Below are positions 25,901 through 37,900 of a stretch of DNA of 64,000 nt, in pieces. The position numbers were made by a program, and so were the translations under genes. The notes beneath the pieces are model-generated. The model made no database searches. It was given only the letters and a program-made list of their open reading frames with translations, and was not told the DNA's origin. Every line of letters begins with the position of its first letter. Positions within the stretch are counted from its first letter, which is position 1. The stretch spans positions 120,094,001 to 120,158,000 of the forward strand of contig JBITNC010000001.1 in the NCBI GenBank assembly GCA_050084985.1, in the 5' to 3' direction. The stretch comes from Nageia nagi. Taxonomy: Eukaryota > Pinophyta.

Positions 25901-28900
25901 CCAAGTTAGAAATCTATGCTATTGGGTTGACTGCATTCTTCTGCGATAGACTGCAATTTTGTAATGGATGCCAAAGGGTCATTTCCTGATCAAAGGGGTT
26001 GTGTAACCACTTGTTACAAAGCTCTTTTCATTAACTTTCCAAAGGTGTATGATTTGCCTCCATTATACATCTATAGAAAAAGTTAAGGCCTTTGGAAGAT
26101 GGCTGATTTTATATAGCAGGTACTAATTGTTATTAACCTCAAATAATCTAAAGATAATGCTCTAAACACCCAAGCATGAGAATTGTAACCAAAATTATCA
26201 CTCTATGATGTTTAGGTTTTATACAATTGATCCATTTCGGATCACATCTCCCCATTGAGGAGGCTTTTGGTCTCTAAAAGCTTGGAGACAATAAGAACGA
26301 GGAACTATCATTCCCCATGTCTCCTTATGCCACCTCTCCTTCCATGGATGATATACTTGGAACAATCCATGGACCCCATGGGACAAGTCCCAAACAAGTC
26401 CAAATGGCATGTAGGATCCCCCATGACTTTTACTTTCACTCTGCCTCTAGGGTGTACTAAAGGAAGATTCTCTTTCATATCATATCTCCTAAGATGATGA
26501 TAACCTGCCTACTTGATCTTCAACTTCTTCACTAAAGATTGATGACACAGTTCTTGAATAGGAGTTTCTAGATCGCTTGATTCTTCATCACCGCAAGTGT
26601 TAGATTTCGAGAAGAGTTAATCGACCTTTTATTTGCCTTGTAATAGCAATAGGAGCTTCACTTATGATCACATGAGACTTTATAATAAAAGATTTACCAT
26701 CTTAACAAGGTACCACATCCAATTCAACTTCATCAATGAAATCAACATTAATAGAAAAGCTCAATTTGCATTGTTGTGTGACTTGCATCTTCGTCTTGCT
26801 GGTCACCCACCCTAGTTGATAGGGATGTGGATGAGAAGCAGACTCCAACTCCAGTTTCCATACCAACTCCTCTGCAATAAGGTCACTTGGGAACCATGAT
26901 AAATAAGAACATCAATCGTGGTCTTCTTTGCTTGGACTTTGATATGAAACAATTGAATTCTTTTCTCCTCTTTAGTTTTCGAAGATGAACCTTTCACAAC
27001 CATGCAATTAAGCTTTTCATCAACATTTGAGATACTGTCAATTTCATAGGCTTCTTGCTTAATTTCAACATCCTTTGAGACTACAACATTCTTCGTTTCA
27101 AACCTCTCCCTAAACTACGAAGGTTGTAATTTGCAATGAAGTTTCCAAATGTAGCATCATTATGACCATCTTTGTCACAATGAGAACAATGGTTGGATTT
27201 CTTACCTGCTTGCTTTGACAAGCCATTAACTTTGACCTTCCCTTGGAGCTTTGTCTTGGAATTTTTATCCTTCATTCTAGACTTTCCACAAGCCTCCAAA
27301 TGCTGCGCTTGGACACACACGTGATCCAAATCCCTAGGATTAAAAAACAATATGGTATGGTGAAGATAACTATGGAGACCCCTAATATATTTCAACAAGG
27401 TGCCTTGGCTCTTCAAGAAAGCGCCAATCAATGTCGCCCTCTTCTTGAATTCGACTGTATAATCTTGGACACTCTTTTACCATGCTTGAGATGAAACCAC
27501 TCCATGGTATGCTATTGTTGATGGCCAGAAGATAAAATTGACTTTGAAGCAACTCCATGAATTCCCTCTAGTGCGTCACAACTAGCTCATCACCCATTTT
27601 AATGGCATCCATACAGGCTTCCCACCAAACTAGAGAAACCCTTATAATTTGAGTGTAGCTATTTCAATTTTTCCACTTTCATCTTCAATCTTTTGCACTC
27701 AAAAATACACCTCCATTTGCATAAGCTATTGGTTAAGCTTTTCCACAACAATCTCCCCACCAAAGGAATTGAGATCGAACTTAACCTATAGCTTCAGAGG
27801 CAATTTTTGTACTGGGCGAAAACTCTCTTTAGAATCTTGACCTCTATTTGCATTGCTATCCCACAAAGTTTTCAACTCTACAGCTGCTTTGACCATATTC
27901 TGAAGTACCTCTTCCATACTTTGAATTTTCCTCTTTCACTCATTATTTTCCATAACTTCTTTATGTTTTCTCAACCAAATTCGTGAACCAATCTCTGGAT
28001 CATCAACAAGATCACCTTCACTCTAAGATCTAGTTACAAGCATACAGGACAAACGTGCTTTGATACCATATGATTTGTAATCGCTAGAAGACTATTTCTT
28101 TCTGAATCTTCAAATACAAATTTCTAATTGACTGAAGTAAAGCAAATTTTAGAAATAAACTAGAACACAAAATTCTCACACACAAATTAACACATAATTT
28201 ATAGTGGTAAAACTCCAATATGGGGAAACATCCACTTTCAATGAGTTTGGATATATTTATTGATCACAAACATAGTTACAATCACCGAGGCCTAAGTGCT
28301 ACGGCCTCTACATGGACAAAACATCCACATAGACTACCCTAGCAATCACAAAATAACTCTAGACCAACCTCTATCACTAGCTTTGCAAAATAATCTTAAG
28401 CACTTCTTTCATTAACCTCAAAATGAGGTATGAACTCTTATACGCTTGGCCCTTTAGCTACCTAAACCCTTGGCCTTCTATCTTCTTAATGTTTTGCCTT
28501 TTAACTTCCAATGACTCTTGAGCTTCCATCCATCTTTTGGTCTCAAAATATTTGTCAAAATTAGCCAAATATTAGATCATTAGATAGATCTTTTTGAGAG
28601 CTTTCCAACGGTATACCATATGCCTCAATCAGAGCTTTGCATCAAAAGTTATGGCCATTTCAAGTAAGGCATGTTGTGCAATTGGGCTGACACCGTTTGT
28701 TTTGACAATTGGGTCGACACGGTCTATTCCTAAAAGAGGGCCGACATTGTCCGTTCCCGCAATTGGGTCGACATCGTTAGTTCTCGCAACTGGGTCGACA
28801 CCGTCCGTTCCCGCAACTAGGTTGACACCGTCCGTTCTTGCAACTGGGTCGACACTGTCAGTTCTCGAAACTATGCCGACACCATCCATCCTGCAACTGG

Positions 28901-31900
28901 GCCGACATCGTCCATCCCCGCTGTCAAGCCGACACCGTCCGTTCATGCAATTGGGTTGACATCTTCTATTCCCGTAGTTAGGCCGACACTGTCTATTCCT
29001 GCAATCAAGATAACACATTCGTTCCCAAAGTTGGGTTGACACCATTCATTCCTATAGTTAGGCTGACATCGTTCGTTCCTATAGTCGGGTTGACATCGTC
29101 CGTTCCTGCAGTTGGGTCAACACTAATTGTTCCTGCAATTAGGCCAACATTGTCTGATCCCGCAATAGGGTCGACACTTTCCGTTCTCGCAATTAGGCCA
29201 ACATTGTCTGATCCCGAAATAGGGTCGACACTTTCCATTCTCGCAATTGAGCGAACATTGTCTGATCCTGCAATAGGGTTGACATTGTCCATTCTTCCAA
29301 TTGAGCCAACACTGTTTGCAACTAGGTCGACACTGTCTATTTTTGTAGCCGAGCTAATACATCTATTTCCATAGCCGGTCCAATTGCATTTTCCTACAAT
29401 CGGGTGTGATTTTGAAACAGCTACCTACAAATTATTCCTTAATCAAAAGAGATCATGTGACTATTGTTGGAAAGATCTCGTTGCAAGCTTCCAGCAGTAT
29501 ATCACACGCCTTAATTGGACGTCTAAGTCAAAAGTTATAGCCATTTTTGTGAAACACAGTGCAACTGGGTTGACAACTACTCCTATGCAACCGGGCCGAC
29601 ACTAGAATCTCATGCAATTGGGCCAACAACAAATCTACGCAACTAGACTGATTGCATTCTTATGCGATAGGCTGCAATTTTGTAATGAACGCCAAAGGGT
29701 CATTTGTTGATCAAATGGGGACATGTGACCACTTATTGGAAAACTCTTTTCATGAACTTTCCAATGGGGTATGATTTGCCTCCATTAGACATTTATTGAA
29801 AAAGTTATGGAAGATGGCTGATCTTTTATAGCAGGTACAAATTGTTATAAACCTCACAAAATCTGAATATAATGCTTTAAACACCTAGGCTTGAGAATTC
29901 TACCCAAAATCCTCACTCTGATGATGTTTAGGTTTTATACAACTGATCCATTTTGGATCAAAAACTATATTCAGTTTTCTATGCATAGGTTTATATGTAC
30001 CTCATTTTTGTGGGAAGAGTTGTATAGATGCAGTTGTGCAGATGAGAAAGTTGTGTTGTATAGGATTGTATCTTAAAAGGAGGAACTATTAATGTCCTAG
30101 AAAAATCCTTGTTTGTTTCTCTTTGTGAGATTGTTGCTTTGATATATTCATCTTATGCCAATCAGATTGCTGTTGCTTTGATATATTCATTTTGCAATCA
30201 GATTGCCTGTAATTACTCTCTGAAGGAGTCTTTCCTAACATTTGCATGTTTGTTTTTTGAGGGCTTTGCATGTGGTACAAAATTTTGTTGTTTGCAAGAT
30301 AGTGCTGTTTGGTTGAGTGGAATGTTCTATGTTGTGAATCATGCAGAGACATTAATATATCCAAGCAAAAGTGGTGAGTGTTTTGAAGATGCTCCAGGTG
30401 TTCAATTTTCCATAAGAACAGATTAGAATCTAAGTAGACTTTTTTTTAATCATATGTTTTTCTTGCAAAAAAAGTAAAATTGGGAGAGACTTTTTCTTGA
30501 GAAAGTTAGATCTCTAAATTGAATTTTTTTAAAGAGAATGATATACATAAGTGGTAAAGCTTTTCTTTTACTTATCACTATGAGCCACTTTGCAATAAGG
30601 AAAGGGTAACCTGGGAAGAGATAAATGTTAGTAGAAGCCATTAAATAAAATTCAAATTGAGACAATTGTTCATTGAGCATGTCTAATCAACTCGAGATCC
30701 TCATGAAAGAATATGTTATTGAATGTGCTCTTGTACCAATCCTATAATGTTTATCCTTTATAACTAAGATTATGAGAGTTTGTTTCAAGTCCTTCTGAAA
30801 CAATGGGCATATAAAATGCTGAAATTTTGGACTCAGCTAATGACTTTTATAGTGGTTAAGTTTAGCATAGAGGACTTACAGCAGAATTCTTTTATAGTGC
30901 CTTTGTTCTTTTTGTTAGGTGATTTGGATATCTAGCATGCTAATTTATTACAAAGATACTTCTGTCATGCACTTGTTTGTTAACAAAGTTAAACATTGAG
31001 AGAGGTAATTGTAAAGCTTCTGACTATGAAAATGGTGTTAAGAAAATAAAACATTGATCTGGTGACTATTATGAGTGTTTGATGTTGTTCTTGTGAACTT
31101 TCAGCAGGGTTTGATAGGGTAATTTGTTGACTTTAATTCACATTTTTATTTTGATAAAGATTAACTACAACTGTATTTCACATGTTAGCATGTTACAGGT
31201 ATATTGCCCTTTTTGCAATTTCCCTTGTGAGGTAGACGAAGGTTTAAAGGTTTTGGAATGTCCAAATGGTAAATGTTCAAAGGTAGAGTTTTTTCTTTTC
31301 ACTTAATCTCTGGTAGCAAAACAAAACTTGTTTATAAACACATTATGGCTAGTTACATTTGAAATCATAGAGGGTGTTTTTCTGTTTTGTTATTCTTCAA
31401 ATCTTATTTTCAATCTTTGCCTTTTGTTTTTCTGAGTGTATAGGAACTCAGGAACTTTAAAATCATATATGTGCACTTGTCTATGTTTATGATTATTTAG
31501 TCACTTGAATTCAATTCTTATTGGAGTCTCTTTTGTGGTCCGTTAATTTGTATGATAGTTTTCTGGCAGTCAATTTATTGTATGGATGAATGGCCTGTTT
31601 TTTCTGCTGATTGAATATGATCTTTCACTATGAACAAGATATATATCATTGTATTTGTTTTTTTTTCATTTCCATGTTCATCTTATTTCCTTTCCTGTAT
31701 GTTTTCCAGGCATCTTGTGTTCAATGTAAGGAGCCAAGTCATGTACCTTTAAGTTGCAAAGAGGTTGAGAAGGTATGCGAGTTTTCATGTTTGTTTCAAA
31801 TTGTTCAAGCAATATTTTAATGTATCAACATATGAATCTTCTAAATGGTGAGTTGATAATAATTGTACACGAATTGTTATTTGAGAAAAAATTGCCTAAG

Positions 31901-34900
31901 AGTGCACTTTTCCCATTTATATATTTAAAAAAACTGAAAGGTTGAAATGCAAAGCTATATTGGGCTGGTTGATGGGTAGGAGTCGTAGGACCATACTTCA
32001 ACTCATTGATTAGTGCAGCATAGATTTTAATTAACTTTACATATGGAAAAATCCATACTATTCTGAAGTTTTTGAACACAGACAACATTGAAAGCAAGAA
32101 AAAACACAACTCAGAAATAGTGCAGAGGTAGCTCAGTGCATTCTACAAACGATGAAACAGAGGACGAAAACAAATCAGAATCTCATGAAAATTTCAGGTT
32201 AGATTCTACTCAATAATGGGTACTCAAAAAGCTTTACTTCACTGAAAAATGCCAATTACAGAAAAAGTTATGAGGTGTGCTGAGGTGCGCCGAAGACTCG
32301 GCAGAATAGACTAAAACATGACTTTCAGATGTGAAAATGAAGTGCTTAACATAAACAAAATAGGGCATGTGAAATATGGATAAAAAGTGCTTGGTAAGAC
32401 CTCTCCAACGGAGCAACAGAGAAAAGGATATAAAGCTCCAAAGTAGGCTATTCAGACTTTTGTAAAATCTGGACTGCACAATGCTAAAAAACACAGCAAG
32501 CTGAGAAAATGGATTTTTCACCTTGAATTCATTTTACATACTTGATTACTTGTACAATGCAATGGAATAGAATTATATAACTCTGATTACTTGTTACAAT
32601 GCAATGGAATAGAAATTAATATAAGACTAAAAAACTGAATAATCTAAGCTATTACATAAAGAGTAACAGTCTACAACAGTTACAAGCTGAAATAGTATGC
32701 CACATGGTCAGCATCATATTCCAACATATTCATTATCACTCAAAAGCTTCATACAGAAAGGCTAATTGTTATTTCAATAGAAAAATCTTGGCCAAGTTAC
32801 TAGTCACTGATATTTTTATATGAAAATTTTCTAGTTATTGTGGGTTCAATATCTATCAACTACCTAGACAAAATGATCTTGTATGGCTTTATGTTTCTTC
32901 CATTCTAACTTTTGTTTACCATTATAATGTTTTCTTAAAGCTGTATAATTGCTCTGAGCAAAGTAAATTTTCTTATTTTTCGAGTCTTTCTTGGTCTGAA
33001 GCTCTTGAAAGAGAGTGAACTTGATTTTAAGGGTTGTTTCAGAGCAAGTCTACAACTGCTGAACTCCAATGTGAAAGGCCTTTTAGCTTTCTCTTGAAAT
33101 TATGTTTGGCTACATTAAGATATCCTCTTCATCATTGTTGTGGTTAACATGACATCCATCCAAAAGTAATTGCTACGTGTTTCTTCCCTGATTCTTCAAT
33201 GCTGGTGTTCCTCTCCATTATGCCTATGTAGCCTCATCTGTTTGTCTCCATTGATTGAAATTATGTGTGCAGATAAAATAAGAGCATGGCTAACTTATAA
33301 ACTACATTCTTTCATTTTGAACTCTTTACATTACATAGATACAAGAATCTTATGGCATTACACCATCTTGAAAGGTGGCAACAGGGTATATACTTTTCTT
33401 TTTACATGCTATGTTGGGAAATTTTCAAATGCATCTGATAATGCTGCTTTGTCCATCATTCTGCATATTTTCACTTCTAATAGTTTTAATGCTTTCAAAT
33501 CAAATCTATAACAAGAAGCAATTAACAATTGGTTTATTAACGTTTAAATAAATACTATTCTTGAATACGTGCATTAAATCAACAATTGTAATGTTGAGTT
33601 GAGTTCTGCTTGATCGAAAACTGCTACGTCTTTGGGCATATTATTTGTTTATTTTCTGAAACAATGGGAACTGGTTACTATATGCTAAATGGTTAACTAA
33701 AGTATAATATCATAGAGGAATGAATTCATAAAATGTTCAATTGAGTTGAGTTGAATTCAGTTGGATTTAAAACTACTACTACTATAAGCATATTAGTTGT
33801 AATTCATATTTGAAAGTACTTTAATCATTTGACTAGGGTAAAAGATGAAATGTCATTAAGAGTAATACATTTGAGTTTAACTTCCAAGTACTTTTCTGTT
33901 TGGGATTATTGCTTTCAAATTTTTATACCATTCAAACCCATTCCGAGTAACGTTTGTTATACAGAAATCTGAGACTGCTCTACGGAGGAGAATAGAAGAG
34001 GTAAGAGTGCCATTGGATTATTTGTTAAGCATTTGTTTTGAGAGAAATGTTCACATCAAAATATTTCTATCAGCATGTCACAATCTGTTCTTTCGCAATG
34101 TTTATTGCTTGATTTTCTCGATTTTATGTGGCATTTAATAAATGTGTTCACCTTTCAGTACGCATTCTGTTTTTCCCATTTGTTTGGTTGTTTTCTGAAA
34201 GAATAAATGGGAAATTGCAATCCAAGTTTCACTTAAGTAGTTATTTATCTGAGACAGGCGATGACACAAGCTGTGATAAGAGTCTGCAATTCTTGCAAAG
34301 CAGAGCAAGTCAAGAAGAGTGGCTGTAATAGGGTCTGTATAAAATAAGGGGCAAGAAAAATCTCAAATTCATGTGCACATTTGTTTTGAGAGCTCATTTA
34401 GCATGTTTTTTTCACCAGTCTCATGCTGAGGATTGGCATTTTCACAGGTAACCTGTAGGTGTGGAACTACAATGTGTTATAAATGTCGACAGACTGTTAC
34501 AAAAGGTTATTCACATTTCTGCAAGGTGTGTTTCTTTTTCCACTCTATTTGCTATAATTAATTTAGTTGAAGTACGTGATTACCGAAATGGTCTTCAGTG
34601 GTTAAACTGCATATACGATACGGAAACAGTCCATGTAGATATAGACTATATGTGTATTGTTTTTTCATTTTGTAAAGATAACCAACATCTATTAAGGGGT
34701 CTTGACCCAAAATATGAATAGATCACTGAATGACACGAACTTGTAAACAGAGAATCCATATGGATTTCAACATTCAAAATGGTCCTATTACAATTTAACT
34801 ACATGCCAAATTCTAAAATTTTTCCAAGGTTATACCTTAGATCAGTGTTTGAAACCGGGTATAAACATCTATGGGGCCAAATTTAAAAAAAATGGCAAAA

Positions 34901-37900
34901 GTACGGGAAAAAACGTGGTACATACAGTCTTTACTTTTTTTTATATAGGTTTTTAAAAAAACATGTTTTTAAGGAAAAAAAACGTAGGTTTAAAAAAACT
35001 TTTTTAAGGAAAGAAAACGTAGGCTTTAAAAATATGCATTTTTAAGAAAGAAATTTTATTAATGTCCTCAGTTGACCAACAGCGGTCAATGGTACTGCAA
35101 GGTGGGCCAGTGTTACATAGCATGTATCTCCTGCATGTTGCTGGGAATTGAGTGTGTGACGCTCTGTACAACAGGGTCCCTACAGACCAACTCAACCAAC
35201 AATGGGGAATAAATGCAGGTTTCTTAAAAATACGATTTTAAAGAAAAAAATGCAGGTTTAAAAAAAAGCGCGTTTAACTGCGAGTACACTGTTTAAACGT
35301 GCATTTTTTGAAACACTGCGACTTACACCATACAATTGAAATATTTCCATCTAATATTCTCTTTAGATCTTAATTCCCTAAGTTCCATTTGGAGTTCGTG
35401 ACTTGTTTTAACTAGCACAACTTTGTTGGCTAGCCAATGTGCAACCTTATCGACTCTTAATGTTTTAATGTCCTTAACTTGAGCTAATTGTATTTTTCAG
35501 CCTTCATTCTCTGCAGGTAGCATTCTATGGTCGATGTTTTAGCACTTGACTTCCTTTAAGTATTAATTCTTATTGGAGCCTAATTTGTGATTTTTCAGCC
35601 TTCATATCCTCGTGCATGGTTAGCAATTCCTATTGGATCTGATGGTTTTAGCAACTTTGATCACTACCTGCTTCCATGTCATAGATTTGATAAGCTGAAG
35701 CACCTTTATCCCAGCGAATTCCACTGCCTTGTCATTTGAAGCCTTACCATAGCCCTGAGAAATAGTAAATACTCCTTTATCATTATGAGCAATCAATTCA
35801 TCTCCTGCTTTGCGTGGGTTTCATTTTGATGCTCCATCAAAATTGGTTTTGATTTCTCTTTTGTTTTTCACCCATCTAACCTTTTTGCTTTTCTTAGCCC
35901 TTATCTCTCCTCTTTAATTGTGGAAGATAGATTCCATCTTCTTAAAAGCACTTAGTCAAAATTCCACCTTCCTAAAATCTCTTATAGGTCACTTCTTCCA
36001 TTATTAAAAAGTCTTTTATTCCTTTCTAGCTAGATATTATTTCGAATGGCTGTTGGGCCCAATGTTAAAATGAATTGGATTATTTAGATTTTGAAGGTTT
36101 CTCTAGGTTTTCAATACTTTTTCCACATTGCTTGGCATGCCTCATTGAATTCTCATTTTCTTGATAAACCAAACCATACCTTTGAAGGTAATGGTATTTA
36201 GTGATCAGGTGACTCTTGGGATTCATATAGACTGCATCATACTAAATCCCCTCTCTTATCTTAATGTTACAATTGATCATTATCTTATTCTTGGTGGCTA
36301 GTCATAACAAATATTACATTTTGGAAGACACTCCTCGATCAAGATGCCCTTGGCAAGGAATTTAGTTTTTGAGAGATGAGTATTATGAATCATATTGCAC
36401 CCTTCTTTAATAGTATACTTGTTTGATGTACTGTTCGTCCTAATCATAGAATAAAAAAATGTTTTTTGAAAATACGGCTCCTAGGCTAAAGATGTAAAAA
36501 CGACCAATAAACGGTCAAATACGTTGAATACGGCAAAAATTTGTAAATATAGAAAAAAGGACAAAAAAAGCCAAAAAAATGGAAAAAAGGGGAAAAATTC
36601 GTGACAAAAAAACTGCCAAATTTGAGGAAAAAACGGCAAGGGGTATGTTCTCCTTTTACATTTTTTGAACGTTTAAACAGAAAAAACGGTAAAAACGGTC
36701 ATGTTTTCAATCTACGATCAACGTTTTTTGCCCGTTTAAACGTCGTTTTTTTAAATTCTATGATCCTAACTCAATTGTCTTCATCCTCGTTGAGAGATTC
36801 TATGATTCAATAAAATTTTACCTACTTTAGGGAGTGTATGGTTCCCATTAACCTTCCTCTAATTTTCTTTAGGTTCCATATAATCTAACACCCTAGCATC
36901 CTACTTACCCAAGCAGAAATCAGTAAATTGGAAGACCATCTCAACTTTGTTCAAAAGCAGAAACCCATGGATTATTCCAGAAGAAAACCTGAATGCCTTT
37001 GTTTGCAGCCCATCTCACGAATCATTTGATTAAGCTGCTGCAGTCTGCCATAATGTTCCATGCCAAATTACATTCTTTTGCTACCCGTAGAGTGTTATTA
37101 TCCTGGCCCCCCTCTAAATATTGCTTCAGATTTTTCCCTTTGCCTCATATATTGCTTCATATTTTGCCCTTTTCCTCGTATAATCTCCAGAAAAACCTCG
37201 TTCCAAGGCCAGATTCATTGAGAGAAGCTTCCTCAAATCTGCTTGTCCTCTGCCTTACCAATGCATGCTTTCTGTCATCCTTTCAGATGAACTTTCCTCA
37301 CATCATTGTTGCCCATAAAAATCTTTTCTCAGTTTGGTTTATAATTTGAAGTAAACCAGCAGGAATGGGAAAGAGACAAGCTGAATTCTCATTCAATAAA
37401 CAATCACTTTGCTTTCCTTGTTGATCCTCTTACCTGCTTCTTTTCCATAATCAGCAAGGATATCTGCAAAAGCTTCAACTTCCTGAAGAGATGGCTCTCC
37501 TAGAAGTAGGGTATCATCTACAAACTGCGGATGGAACGGTTGAAGACTCCATGGGTGATTTTGAGGTTGACCAGACATCCTTTTTGCTTTTCCTTAGTTC
37601 TTTGCAAAGCTTCAGCCATAAGGATGAAAAAGAAAGCAGACAAAGGGTCCCCTGCCTTAGCCCTCTTGAGGAATGAGAAAAATCTGTTGGTCTACCATTT
37701 ACCACGCAAAAAAGGAAAGCCATGGAAAAGCAGTTTTCTAAAGAAAAGTCCAATCTATCTTATCATAAGCTTTTTGAATGTCCAATTTAAGAAATATTCT
37801 TGCCTACTAGAAGAAGTTGATTGCTTCATGGGAGAAAATCCACTTTATCAGCAATCAACTTTCCAATTATTCCTTTCAATTGTCTTGTTTATGATGTTGG

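Larger units (their letters stand above)
24934..29960 (-). mobile_element. gag-protease LTR retrotransposon without pol (TR-GAG-like), in intron 3
   Basis: Two related LTRs (24934-26244 and 28071-29960) enclose only 1826 bp. LTR ends are TGAT and ATCA. The flanking 5-mers AAAAG and AAAAC match at 4 of 5 positions. A primer-binding site complementary to initiator tRNA-Met lies next to the right LTR and a polypurine tract next to the left LTR, so the element is read on the minus strand. Internally only gag and a protease remnant are found; RT, RNase H and integrase are absent. Such elements must borrow the enzymes of a partner. The LTRs differ by many changes and by a minisatellite, so the insertion is old. 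Confidence 0.82.

Noticed and set aside
28594-29374. Long open frames on both strands with 10-residue repeats such as GTDGVDPVAR
   Set aside because: They arise from a 30-bp minisatellite in an LTR; the repeat length keeps all frames periodic, and no coding context exists.
28680-29400. CRISPR-like regular repeats
   Set aside because: Units are contiguous and diverged without unique spacers, they lie in a plant LTR, and no cas gene is present.
32104-32210. tRNA-like A-box 'gaggtagctcagtgcatt' with a later 'ggttagattct'
   Set aside because: The spacing between the two boxes is about 67 bases, the stems do not pair and no CCA-end region follows; too weak to call a tRNA or SINE.
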